The notes below the pieces were generated by a model, which was given only the letters and a program-made list of their open reading frames with translations, was not told the origin of the DNA and did not search any database. A DNA stretch of 64,000 nt. It comes from an uncultured Muribaculaceae bacterium (GTDB taxonomy: Bacteria > Bacteroidota > Bacteroidia > Bacteroidales > Muribaculaceae). The translations under genes were made by a program, and so were the position numbers. The DNA is taken from the NCBI GenBank assembly GCA_910578095.1, contig CAJTOZ010000015.1, forward strand, positions 4,052 through 68,051, read 5' to 3'. Shown here piece after piece: positions 1 through 8,445 of this stretch. Position 1 is the first letter of the stretch, and every line of letters starts with the position of its first letter.

Positions 1-930
1 CACGCCCTCGGCCACGGCATCGTTGTACTCCGAGCGCAGCGCTGCCATGCGGGTGATGTCGCGGTGGTAGAGAATGGTCACCTCGGCGGCTCCGCAACGC
101 ACGCAGGTGCGGGCGGCGTCGATGGCGGTGTTGCCGCAACCCACCACATAGACGTGGTGGCCGGGCATCACGGTGACTTCCTCGCGGCTGATGTAGCCGG
201 CGTTGTAGAGGCTCACGCGGCGCAGGAACCATATGGCCTGGCGCACCCCCTCGAGGTCGCATCCCGGCACATCGAGCGTTTTGGGCTTGCTGGTGCCGGT
301 GCCTATGAAGATGGCATCGAAACCGGCGGCGAAGAGATCGTCGACGGTGAGGTCGCGGCCTATGGTGACACCGGTGTGGAAAATTACGCCGAGGTGGGCG
401 ATCTTGGCTATTTCGTTGCGCACCACGTCCTTGGGAAGACGGTACTCGGGAATGCCGTACATGAGCACGCCGCCGGGTTCGGGACCCATCTCGTAGATTT
501 CGACGGCCACGCCTTTGCGGGCAAGCTCGCCGGCTATGGTGAGGCCTGCGGGTCCGCTGCCGATCACGGCAACGCGTCCGCGGGTTTTCTCCATTATGTT
601 TTCGTGGGTGAGGTTCATTGCCGCATCGAAATCGGCAACAAATTCTTCAAGACGACCGATGCTCACAGGACGGTCCTTGCGGCCAAGAACGCAACTGCCC
701 TGGCACTGCCTCTCGTGGGCGCACACGCGGCCGCACACGGCGGGGAGGTTGCTTTTGGCGTTGATTATGGCCAGCGCGTTGCCGAAATTGCCCATGGCCA
801 CCTCGTGAATCCAGTCGGGTATGTCGTTTTCGACAGGGCATGCTTTACGGCACTGCGGCACCTTGCAGTTGAGACATCGTTTTGCCTCGGCGATGGCGCT
901 TGCCGGCGTGAGATCGGAGTATTGCTGCAT
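1..930 (-). CDS. Glutamate synthase small-subunit-like NAD(P)H/FAD oxidoreductase (partial, C-terminus off window)
   Basis: The frame is open from an ATG at 930 to the window edge, so 310 codons of the N-terminal part are present. The protein starts MQQYSDLTPASAIAEAKRCL and carries two Cys clusters typical of the GltD N-terminal Fe-S domain (CLNCKVPQCRKAC near residues 18-30, and CGRVCAHERQCQGSC near 69-83). An FAD-binding GxGPAG motif (VIGSGPAGLTIAGELA) follows near residue 120, and a second dinucleotide-binding motif (VVGCGNTAIDAAR) near 270. Family members pass electrons from NAD(P)H to a glutamate synthase large subunit or act as NADH-dependent ferredoxin:NADP oxidoreductase subunits. Which of these applies cannot be told without the neighbouring gene beyond the edge. 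Confidence 0.88.
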   Translation of the reverse strand, partial: MQQYSDLTPASAIAEAKRCLNCKVPQCRKACPVENDIPDWIHEVAMGNFGNALAIINAKSNLPAVCGRVCAHERQCQGSCVLGRKDRPVSIGRLEEFVADFDAAMNLTHENIMEKTRGRVAVIGSGPAGLTIAGELARKGVAVEIYEMGPEPGGVLMYGIPEYRLPKDVVRNEIAKIAHLGVIFHTGVTIGRDLTVDDLFAAGFDAIFIGTGTSKPKTLDVPGCDLEGVRQAIWFLRRVSLYNAGYISREEVTVMPGHHVYVVGCGNTAIDAARTCVRCGAAEVTILYHRDITRMAALRSEYNDAVAEGV

Positions 931-995
931 GATTGTTGTTTTCTTATTTTAATGATTATCCGAAAAGCACCTTACATCAGGAGGGTAGTCGCCAG

Positions 996-1073
996 CAATG
1001 CAGGGACATCGCTTTGCGATGTTTAGTATGCGTGTTTGCCTATTTTACGTGCCAAAGGCACGTCCCTACATTG
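996..1073. repeat. Nested palindromic intergenic repeat (REP/MITE-like)
   Basis: A 12-bp outer inverted repeat (CAATGCAGGGAC at 996-1007; GTCCCTACATTG at 1062-1073; one mismatch) encloses two perfect 7-bp hairpins with 3-nt loops: ACATCGC-TTT-GCGATGT at 1006-1022 and ACGTGCC-AAA-GGCACGT at 1047-1063. The layout resembles dispersed extragenic palindromes seen in Bacteroidetes genomes. It is non-coding and lies upstream of the flavoprotein gene that starts at 930. Confidence 0.6.
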
Positions 1074-1125
1074 TGAATAAAACTTTGGCGGAGAATCATA
1101 TTTGTTTTTTTGTCGAGGAGGTGGT

Positions 1126-1163
1126 AAAAAAAATGAGGCCGCCGCATGCTTGACGGCGGCCTC
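1126..1163 (-). terminator. Rho-independent terminator of the secreted-protein gene
   Basis: A perfect 10-bp stem (GAGGCCGCCG at 1135-1144 with CGGCGGCCTC at 1154-1163, 9-nt loop) is followed on the minus strand by a T-run (A-run at 1126-1133 on plus). It lies 45 bases beyond the stop of the gene ending at 1209. Confidence 0.85.
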
Positions 1164-1208
1164 TTGCCAAATAAACAAATCTTTTTTACCCAGAAATTGA
1201 TGGAAGCG

Positions 1209-2663
1209 TCAAATGATTACTTTCGTGGCTTTGCCACCGGCCACGCGGATCACCAGACCCATGCCCTGGGCAGGCTGTACGCGCACGCCGTTAAGGTTGT
1301 AGTATACGGCCTCGGCATCGCTGTCCTCGGCTTCAATATCGGTGATGCCTGTAGTAGTCTTTTTGGTGATTTCGATTTCTTTTTCCGCAGCACCGTTGGC
1401 CATCATCAGCGGAGTATTCTTGAAGCTAACGCAATCGGCCACCAGCGATGCCTTGTAATTGCCAGCGTCGGCCTTCACGATGATTGTGCCGGTGAGGTGG
1501 TCGGGATAGAGGGGAGCTACATCACCATCCTCGGGCGCGGGAGCTGCATAATCCTCGGGGTTCAATGTGATTGTTTCCGATTTCACCTCGCTCGTTTCAA
1601 TGTTGGTGAGAGTAGCTGTCACAGTGATGGGATAAGTGAGCGCAGAGAAATTCAGAACGGTCATGTCGTAGGTGAAAGTGGCGGAACCACGGCCATCGAC
1701 AACATCGACAAAGGCCTTTTCCTGATTGAGAAGGAAGAGTTTCTTGACCTGATTGAATTTGAAAATCCATGTGGCTTGCTCGGAGTCGGAGTGACCGCTA
1801 CCGGAAGCTGTTGCTTTAACAGTAATCAGTGCGTTCTGCGACACTTCATCCCCATTGAATGTAAACTCGCTGTTTTCAAACTCTTCGGTAACATTTTTCA
1901 CTTCTCCATCAACTTTTTTCTTGTACGTGATGGTTCCGCTGACGGTGGCACCTTCCTCGCAGTTGAAGCGGATGGTTTGTCCGTTGCGAACATATACGTT
2001 GCCATTTTCGGCATCGAAATCGTAGTCGGCAAGCGTGGGAGCAGCCCAGGGAGTTTCCTCTACTTTGGGAGTGCAGACGTAGGTGATGCCGGTCATCTGG
2101 AGGCGGTAGTTGTTGTCGGCTCCACCGCGGTCTTCCTCTTTACCTGGATCTGTCACATCTTTACCACCCTTGAGATTGACAATGCGATAGACGGTGCCGG
2201 CTGCCTGATACTCCTCAGGAACACTAACCTCAATCGCGCCGTTTCTATTGGCAGAGGTGACAACGATTGTGTAGAAAGGTTCAGCCGCATCACCGGCATA
2301 AACTCCGAACTCGCCTTTTACTACGCTGCCCGTAGAGTGTACGGTAAAGGCGGTGCAATTGTACTCGGGGAGAGTGAACTGCAGATAGGCGCCCTTTGTG
2401 GCAAGGATTTGCAGATAATCGGTCTTAGCTAAGCTGGCACGATAGCTGACATACTGCACAACGGCATTATCTGCTACAGTCCACTCGGCTGATGCTTCTG
2501 CCGACGTGGTGACCTGTTTTGGTACTCTTGATGTATTGACAAGGAAATTGTCGGCGATAGTAAGGGTGCCGTTCTCACCGGTGGTGATGGTCTCGGCATC
2601 CTGGGCGAAGGCGGCGGTGGAGGCGGCCAGTGCGCAGGCGATAGTGAGTAATAGTTTTTTCAT
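1209..2663 (-). CDS. Secreted protein with T9SS-like C-terminal sorting tail, unknown function
   Basis: This is a 484-residue protein. It starts with a clear signal peptide (MKKLLLTIACALAASTAAFA, then QDAE). The middle (about 215-310) has a beta-rich segment with the TPWAAPTLADYDFD start and alternating pattern of chitobiase-C-terminal-type Ig-like domains. The end (YYNLNGVRVQPAQGMGLVIR, then VAGGKATKVII) matches the short C-terminal tail annotated as a type IX secretion sorting domain in many Bacteroidales. The stretch between signal and Ig-like part is not recognised. It lies 32 bp downstream of the GH88 gene on the same strand and ahead of a strong terminator, so it is probably cotranscribed with GH88. 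A surface glycan-binding role is only inferred from this position. Confidence 0.8.
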   Translation of the reverse strand: MKKLLLTIACALAASTAAFAQDAETITTGENGTLTIADNFLVNTSRVPKQVTTSAEASAEWTVADNAVVQYVSYRASLAKTDYLQILATKGAYLQFTLPEYNCTAFTVHSTGSVVKGEFGVYAGDAAEPFYTIVVTSANRNGAIEVSVPEEYQAAGTVYRIVNLKGGKDVTDPGKEEDRGGADNNYRLQMTGITYVCTPKVEETPWAAPTLADYDFDAENGNVYVRNGQTIRFNCEEGATVSGTITYKKKVDGEVKNVTEEFENSEFTFNGDEVSQNALITVKATASGSGHSDSEQATWIFKFNQVKKLFLLNQEKAFVDVVDGRGSATFTYDMTVLNFSALTYPITVTATLTNIETSEVKSETITLNPEDYAAPAPEDGDVAPLYPDHLTGTIIVKADAGNYKASLVADCVSFKNTPLMMANGAAEKEIEITKKTTTGITDIEAEDSDAEAVYYNLNGVRVQPAQGMGLVIRVAGGKATKVII

Positions 2664-2695
2664 AGTGTGTTATATGGTTATGTTTAATTAAGAAA

Positions 2696-4012
2696 TCAGG
2701 AGATAAATTCGGCTACGGGAGCTTCGCCTTTCTTCACGCGGGCGAGGCGCACGAGAGCCTCGAGGAAATAGTAGTCGGCGTAGTTGAGGGGAGTGTCGAT
2801 TTCGGAACCGTGGGGCAGCGAGCCTACGGAATGCATGAGCACGAATCCGGCGTTGGTGCCCTGCTCGGCGAGATAGGCGGGCGAGGCGAGGTTGCGGATG
2901 AGTTGCTCGGCATAGTTGGTGTAGCGTGCATCGCTGGTGATGTAGCCAAGTTCGATAAGGCCTGAGGCTATGAGCGCGGCGGCCGAAGCGTCGCGGGGAG
3001 TGTCGGTGCCGGCGGGTGCGTCGAGATCCCAGTAGGGCACGCGGTCGTCGGTGTTGTTGCGTTCGATGAACATATCGGCCACAGCTATGGCTTTGTCGAG
3101 GAATTCCTTGATACCGGTCTCGCGGTAGGTTTCGGTGTAGCCGTAGAGAGCCCAGCCCTGTCCGCGCGCCCACGCGGAGCCATCGCTTTTGCCCTGGAAG
3201 GTGCCCGCGCTCTGCACAGTGCCGTCGGCATTGTAGCTCACCACATGGTAGCAGGTATGGTCGGGGCGGAAATGATGGGCGAGCGTGGTGCGGGCATGCT
3301 TTATGGCCACATCTTTATATTTGGCGTCGCCGGAGATTTTTGAGGCATTGAAAAGGAGCTGCAGATTCATCATGTTGTCGATGATCACAGGGTAGTTCCA
3401 TGGGCCGAAATCCCAGGAGCGTATGCAGCCGATAGTAGGGTCGAAGCGCGAGATTAGGTTGTCGGCGGTGCGCACTATCACTTCGCGTATGGAGTCGGCA
3501 GGTGCGAGGCGCAGAGCCTGGCCGTAGCTGCAGTTGATCATGAATCCGAGGTCGTGGGTGTCGGTCATGTAGGATGCAGGGAGCATGCGGTTGGTGTAGC
3601 GCACGGCGCGGTCGCGGAGCGTCGTGTCGGCGGTGAGCTCGTAAGCCAGCCAAAGGCTTCCGGGGAAGAAACCGGCGGTCCAGTCGGCGGCGCTGCACAG
3701 ACGCAGTGTGCGGTACTCGTCCACGGAGGGATGCTGCAGGAGCTCAATCTCGGGTTTGAAATCGGTGTGGGGTATTTCCATCTGCTCCACGAGCTGCTCG
3801 AGGGAGTAGTCGGTCATGAGCGAACGGGGAAAAGCACCGGTGGTATCGATTGCATCGGCGGTGTGGCTGAGCTGAGCGGCGGCAACAGCTACGGCGCGGT
3901 CGAACCAAACGCTGTCGTCGGCTTTTTCTTCATTGCCTGCAAACACATACGTGAGAGCACCGGCCACGACAAGGGCAGCGGGAAGGGCGAATATGGTTTT
4001 TGATACGTGCAT
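2696..4012 (-). CDS. GH88 unsaturated glucuronyl hydrolase
   Basis: This 438-residue protein has an N-terminal hydrophobic signal/anchor (ALPAALVVAGALTYVFA). The (alpha/alpha)6 GH88 motifs are clear: CSAADWTAGFFPGSLWL, THDLGFMINCSYG with Asp154, VIIDNMMNLQLL with Asp212, and WARGQGWALYGY. The two Asp residues match the catalytic pair of Bacillus UGL (Asp88, Asp149). The family hydrates the 4,5-unsaturated uronic acid left at the non-reducing end by polysaccharide lyases, releasing a keto-sugar; this fits the lyases across the divergent promoter region. It probably heads a two-gene leftward unit with the secreted protein at 1209-2663. A second GH88 at 30406-32208 suggests the two differ in preference for linkage or sulfation. 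Confidence 0.93.
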   Translation of the reverse strand: MHVSKTIFALPAALVVAGALTYVFAGNEEKADDSVWFDRAVAVAAAQLSHTADAIDTTGAFPRSLMTDYSLEQLVEQMEIPHTDFKPEIELLQHPSVDEYRTLRLCSAADWTAGFFPGSLWLAYELTADTTLRDRAVRYTNRMLPASYMTDTHDLGFMINCSYGQALRLAPADSIREVIVRTADNLISRFDPTIGCIRSWDFGPWNYPVIIDNMMNLQLLFNASKISGDAKYKDVAIKHARTTLAHHFRPDHTCYHVVSYNADGTVQSAGTFQGKSDGSAWARGQGWALYGYTETYRETGIKEFLDKAIAVADMFIERNNTDDRVPYWDLDAPAGTDTPRDASAAALIASGLIELGYITSDARYTNYAEQLIRNLASPAYLAEQGTNAGFVLMHSVGSLPHGSEIDTPLNYADYYFLEALVRLARVKKGEAPVAEFIS

Positions 4013-4055
4013 GATGTTTTGCGGTATTTGATTCGAGAGGTCATTTTTCTCGATG

Positions 4056-4063
4056 CAAAATTA
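4056..4063 (-). promoter_or_regulatory. Candidate -7 box for GH88 gene
   Basis: The minus strand reads TAATTTTG, matching the Bacteroidetes -7 consensus TAnnTTTG, 43 nt before the GH88 start codon. No convincing -33 TTTG is visible at the usual spacing. Confidence 0.45.
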
Positions 4064-4165
4064 CTATGATTGCACGTGGCCGTGTGGTGCGGGTGTATTT
4101 TATTCTTGCGTTATGGAAATGTGTGTGTTTGTTTTTGTGCAAAAACCGTGTGCAATTGTGCAAAA

Positions 4166-4203
4166 GAAGCAAAATCCGGAACTTACGCTCCGGATTTTGC
4201 TTC
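4166..4203 (-). terminator. Terminator of the HTCS gene
   Basis: A perfect 14-bp stem (GAAGCAAAATCCGG at 4166-4179; CCGGATTTTGCTTC at 4190-4203) with a 10-nt loop, followed on the minus strand by TTTTGC. It starts 30 bases after the HTCS stop codon and separates HTCS from GH88. Confidence 0.8.
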
Positions 4204-4233
4204 AGAAATAATATTGTGAATGCTTATGACTGG

Positions 4234-7200
4234 TTAGATTTTGGTGTAATCGGAGGGCTGGTTGCCGAAGAATTTCTTGAAAGATGTGGAGAAATAGGAG
4301 GGGGTGCCGTAGCCCACCATGGAGCTGACCTCGGCCACGGTGTAGCGACCGGATTTAAGGAGCTCGAGAGCGCGGTTCATGCGCGTGCGGCGGATGAATT
4401 CGTTGGCCGACTCGCCGGTGAGCGCTTTGAGCTTGAGGTGGAGGTTGGAGCGGCTCATGAGCATCTCGCGCGCGAAGGCGTCGGTGGTGAACTCACAGTC
4501 GTCGATGTGGGCCTCCACGGTCTTGAGGGCTGAGGCAAGGAATTCCTCATCCAGAGGGTTCATTGCCATCTTGGCGGGCTCGAGGGCCGAGGTGTCGGCG
4601 TAGTAGCGTATGGCGCTTGCGCGCGTGCGGAAACGGTTGGCTATCTTGGCGCGCAGCAGAGCCATGGAGAACGGCTTTGGCAGGTAGTCGTCGGCGCCCA
4701 CTTTCATGGCGTCGAGCTGGTCGCGCACATCGGACTTGGCAGAGAGCATCATCACGGGAATATGGGACGTGCGTATGTTGCGCTTTATGGCACGGCATAA
4801 GCGCAGGCCGTCGGTGCGGGGCATCATCACATCGGTGATGATCATATCGGGTGCGGAGCCTTCGTCGAGCATGCGGAGAGCTTCTTCGCCATCGTGAGCG
4901 AGGACTATGTTGTAGTCGGCGGCGAGGGCTTCGCGCATGTATTTGAGAATGGTGTCGTTGTCGTCGACAAGCATTATGGTGCGATGCTCCTCTGCCGGGG
5001 TGCCGGGAGCGTCGGGCTCGTCGGGCTTTTCCTCCTCGGGAATGTACTGAACGTGCGGAACTGGCGCGGGAGCGGCGTCGGAGGCGCGTTCGTCGGGCTT
5101 ATAGGCGTCGATATCGGCTGGAAGGGTGATAGTGAACGATGTGCCGCGATCAGGCGCGCTGTCGACGGCGATGGTGCCATGGTGCAGCTCAACAAGACGC
5201 TTCACGAGCGACAGGCCGATGCCGCTGCCGTAGCTGTTTTCGTCGACTTTGTAGAAGCGGTCGAAGATGTGTGGCAGTTTTTCGGGAGCTATGCCGTAGC
5301 CGGTGTCGGACACTTTAATTATGAGCGATGGCGAGCCCGCGCCTTCCTGCGACAGGGCGGCGGAGAGCTTGACAGAGCGGCCGTCGGGGGTGTGCTTGAA
5401 TGCGTTGGAGAGGAGATTGCCGATGATGATAGACATGTAGGTGGGATCGAGAGGCAGGAGGCCGGAACCCACGGTGGAATCGATACGGCAGTCGATATTG
5501 CTGTGCTGCGCCTTGGAGCGGTAGTTGGCAAGCTCGCAGGCGAGCATATCGTTGACATCTACGGGACGAACGCGCAGGCGGAACATGCCGTTTTCGGCGC
5601 GCTGATAGTCGAGTATCTGATTGATGATGTTGAGGATGCGCATGGTGTTGGCGCGGATGGTCTCGAGTTTGTCGAGCACCTTTGGCTCGCTGCGCTTCTG
5701 CTCTATCAGCTCGGTGACGGGGAGGAGTATAAGGGTGAGAGGCGTGCGGAGCTCGTGCGACATATTGACGAAGAAATTGACTTTCATGTCGTTGAGTTCC
5801 TGGCGGCGCTCGTAGTCGCGCTTCTCGTAGTCACGACGCTGCTCGCGCAAGCGGCGCAGAGTGAAACGACGGATGAGGTAGTAGACCAGGAAAGCGATGG
5901 CCACAAGACCGAGGAGCTGCGCCCACCACTGCTGATACCAGTGGGGCAGCACGCGCACCTCGATTGAGCTTACAGGGCTGAGGACGCCATCGCTGTTGGC
6001 CGCCTGGACCTCAAAGCGATAGGTGCCTGGCGGCAGATCGCGATAGACAGCGGAGTGCTCGGAGCCGGCGTCTACCCAGCCCTTGTCTATGCCATCAAGG
6101 CGGTAGCGGAACGTCTCGTTGCCATTGTTGTGGTAGTTGAAGGCTGTAAACTCAAGTGTGAGCATAGACTGGTCGGGGCGGAGCACTATCTTGGTTCCGG
6201 TTTCGGGCGTGGTGCGGATGATTCCGGTGCCGTCGCCGGGAGCCACGGGCATGCCGAAGAGGCGCACACCGCTGATGAGCGGCGATGTAGAGATGGTGTC
6301 GGGGACGATTTCATCCGGGTCGAAGGTGACAATACCCCCTACCCCGCCGAAATACAAGCGGCGCCCACTGCCCACAGAAGCAAGGGCCTTGGCGTTGAAC
6401 TGGCGCACGCCGAGGAAATCGGAGGGCCCGTAGGAGCGGAATGAATCGGAATCGGGAACAAACTGGGCAAGCCCGAGACCGGTGCTCACCCAAAGGCGCC
6501 CGCGATTGTCGGCCAGCACCCCGAGCACAACATTGTTGGGCAGGCCGTTGGCCACTGTGTAGTGCCGGGCCGTGGCGAGCGCGGAGTCGAGCACGTAAAG
6601 GCCGCGGCGGGTGGAGATAAAGAAGCTGCCGGTGGAGGGTTGTTCATACACATTGTTGATATACAGCCGATCTACATCCTTCAGGGCAGCTGATGCCGGC
6701 AGCGGGCGCAGCGTGCCGTCGGGTTGCTCGGCGCACACGGCCAGACCACCTTCGCCGGAAAGCCACAGGCGCGAGTGTGAGTCGCGATAGATCTCGGTGA
6801 TGTTTTTGACTGGAGCCTGAACAGCGCTTGCCGTGCCGGAGGCCGTGTCGTAGATATACAGGCCGTCGAGGGTGCCGAGCCACAACTTGCCGGGCGTGGC
6901 GGCAGGCAGTATGGCATAGGGTTTGGCGGGCGCGTCGACGTGGCGCACAAGACGGAGCGAAGCAAGGTCGAACACGGAGAGGCCTCCAAGATGAGCACCC
7001 ACGTACAGGCGTCCCGCGGCACTGTCGACGTAGACAGCCTTTACATCGGCCGAACCGAGCCCGTCGGCACGGGTAACGTATCTGAAGGTCTCGGTGGCAG
7101 TGTCGTAGATGTTTAGGCCGCCCCCGTTGGTGCCTATATATATAAGGTGGCCGGAGGGCACGATGCAGGAAACCACGTTGTCGTTGAGCGGGGGCGCACT

Positions 7201-8211
7201 TATGTTGCGGAAGCGGTTCTGCAAGGGATGGTAGTAGTTGATGCCGCCATACCAGGTGCCTATCCACATGCCTCCGCTGCGGTCGGCAAACAGGCTGCGC
7301 ACCGACGAGTGCGAGAGCGGTGTGGGGCCGGCGGTGCGTGGCGATACGGTGGAAGAGAACGTGCGGAGCGAGCGAGTGGCGGGATTATAGACCGACAGCC
7401 CGTCGACTGTACCTATCCACAGGCGGTGCGTGTGGTCGGTGTCGAGCGAGCGCACGAATGGCGAGCACAGGCGGCGGTCGGTGCCGTTGTCGAAGCGGGA
7501 CGTGCGTCCGGTGGTGGCAGAATGACGCCACACGCCGCTGCCTTCCGTGGCGATCCAAAGATCGGAGCCGTCGGTGGCGAAAGCGTTGACAGATGCGGTG
7601 GGGCCGGGCAGCCGCACGGGCTTGGCGGAGCCACGGGTGATGATAGAAACGCCGGCCGGAGTGCCTATGTAGCATGTATCGGCGAGCACAGCGAGGGCAT
7701 TGATATTGCAGGCCGGAACGATGGTTTTGAACGTGCGGCTGTCGATATCAAACACATAGAGCGCGGCGGAGGTGCCCACGAGCAGACGCGCGGAATCGAG
7801 CGGTGCGACGGCGCAAAACTCGGTGTTGTCTCCTTCGGGAAGGCGGTTGGGTTCGAAAGCGTCGAGCAGGCGGTCGTAGCGCGTGAGGTTGCTATGGGAA
7901 AGAATCCAGAGGTTGCCGCGGGGGTCGCAGACAACGCGCTGTATCACATTGTCGGGCAGCGAAGCGGGGTTGTCGCTGTCGGAGCGGTAGGTCCGGAAGG
8001 TGTGTCCGTCGTAGCGGTTGAGCCCATCGTGTGTGGCCACCCAGATGTAGCCCACGGTGTCCTGGGTGATGGACGGGACGGTGGTGTGCGACAGGCCGTC
8101 CTCGATGCCTATGTGGCGAAACGACACCCAAGGCTCGGCGGCCCGGGCCGCCGAGCCGACTATCGCGAGTACGGAAGCAATGAACAGGAATATGGTGGTT
8201 TTTATGGTCAT
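4234..8211 (-). CDS. Hybrid two-component system sensor/regulator (HTCS)
   Basis: This 1325-residue membrane sensor-regulator is probably the master switch of the PUL. The start at 8211 (MTIKTTIFLFIASVLAIVGS) gives a proper signal peptide; an ATG 14 codons upstream would bury it. Domain order: two seven-bladed Reg_prop propellers (about 30-680, repeated IWVATHDGLNRYDG-type blades), a Y_Y_Y domain (about 700-740, LPPGTYRFEVQAAN), a transmembrane helix (about 760-780), HisKA with His in NMSHELRTPL (about 818), HATPase with NLLSNAFKHTP and GIGLSLV, a receiver with Asp in IITDVMMPRTDG (about 1126), and an AraC-type HTH to the end (YGTPSYFSTSFKKFFG). Such proteins bind an oligosaccharide in the periplasm and activate a neighbouring susCD operon. 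It is transcribed away from that operon, with its own promoter and terminator. Confidence 0.96.
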   Translation of the reverse strand: MTIKTTIFLFIASVLAIVGSAARAAEPWVSFRHIGIEDGLSHTTVPSITQDTVGYIWVATHDGLNRYDGHTFRTYRSDSDNPASLPDNVIQRVVCDPRGNLWILSHSNLTRYDRLLDAFEPNRLPEGDNTEFCAVAPLDSARLLVGTSAALYVFDIDSRTFKTIVPACNINALAVLADTCYIGTPAGVSIITRGSAKPVRLPGPTASVNAFATDGSDLWIATEGSGVWRHSATTGRTSRFDNGTDRRLCSPFVRSLDTDHTHRLWIGTVDGLSVYNPATRSLRTFSSTVSPRTAGPTPLSHSSVRSLFADRSGGMWIGTWYGGINYYHPLQNRFRNISAPPLNDNVVSCIVPSGHLIYIGTNGGGLNIYDTATETFRYVTRADGLGSADVKAVYVDSAAGRLYVGAHLGGLSVFDLASLRLVRHVDAPAKPYAILPAATPGKLWLGTLDGLYIYDTASGTASAVQAPVKNITEIYRDSHSRLWLSGEGGLAVCAEQPDGTLRPLPASAALKDVDRLYINNVYEQPSTGSFFISTRRGLYVLDSALATARHYTVANGLPNNVVLGVLADNRGRLWVSTGLGLAQFVPDSDSFRSYGPSDFLGVRQFNAKALASVGSGRRLYFGGVGGIVTFDPDEIVPDTISTSPLISGVRLFGMPVAPGDGTGIIRTTPETGTKIVLRPDQSMLTLEFTAFNYHNNGNETFRYRLDGIDKGWVDAGSEHSAVYRDLPPGTYRFEVQAANSDGVLSPVSSIEVRVLPHWYQQWWAQLLGLVAIAFLVYYLIRRFTLRRLREQRRDYEKRDYERRQELNDMKVNFFVNMSHELRTPLTLILLPVTELIEQKRSEPKVLDKLETIRANTMRILNIINQILDYQRAENGMFRLRVRPVDVNDMLACELANYRSKAQHSNIDCRIDSTVGSGLLPLDPTYMSIIIGNLLSNAFKHTPDGRSVKLSAALSQEGAGSPSLIIKVSDTGYGIAPEKLPHIFDRFYKVDENSYGSGIGLSLVKRLVELHHGTIAVDSAPDRGTSFTITLPADIDAYKPDERASDAAPAPVPHVQYIPEEEKPDEPDAPGTPAEEHRTIMLVDDNDTILKYMREALAADYNIVLAHDGEEALRMLDEGSAPDMIITDVMMPRTDGLRLCRAIKRNIRTSHIPVMMLSAKSDVRDQLDAMKVGADDYLPKPFSMALLRAKIANRFRTRASAIRYYADTSALEPAKMAMNPLDEEFLASALKTVEAHIDDCEFTTDAFAREMLMSRSNLHLKLKALTGESANEFIRRTRMNRALELLKSGRYTVAEVSSMVGYGTPSYFSTSFKKFFGNQPSDYTKI

Positions 8212-8241
8212 GAACGGAACCAATATTGCATGTGTTTCGTG

Positions 8242-8249
8242 CAAAGATA
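8242..8249 (-). promoter_or_regulatory. Candidate -7 box of the HTCS gene
   Basis: The minus strand reads TATCTTTG (TAnnTTTG consensus), 30 nt before the chosen HTCS start codon at 8211. This supports that start over the ATG at 8253, which would lie upstream of the transcript start. Confidence 0.5.
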
Positions 8250-8391
8250 GCAAAATTTCCTTAAAAAAGCAGCCTGGCCAAAGAGAGGCAGGGATTTTTA
8301 GACAATTTTGTTTTTTTATTGCACAATATTATAAGGTTCCGCCCGCTAATTCAATGATTATAATACAAGTGAGGATTTAGCATCATATAGT

Positions 8392-8433
8392 TTGAATTAA
8401 TTTTGCAATCGGAAAATTGAATTAACTTTGCAA
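8392..8433 (+). promoter_or_regulatory. PUL promoter region with a 17-bp direct repeat
   Basis: Two near-identical 17-mers, TTGAATTAATTTTGCAA (8392-8408) and TTGAATTAACTTTGCAA (8417-8433), lie 25 bp apart. Each contains a -7 box (TAATTTTG, TAACTTTG). They end 12 bp before the first lyase ATG. A third copy (TTGAACTAATTTTGCAG) lies before the paralogous lyase at 17410. They may be tandem promoters or an HTCS operator overlapping the promoter. Confidence 0.5.
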
Positions 8434-8445
8434 AAAATACACCGG

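Noticed and set aside
64..1026. Plus-strand frame of 320 codons
   Set aside because: It is the mirror of the partial GltD-like gene, whose Fe-S and FAD motifs are clear on the minus strand.
1146..2432. Plus-strand frame of 428 codons
   Set aside because: It is opposite the secreted protein, which has a proper signal peptide and terminator on the minus strand.
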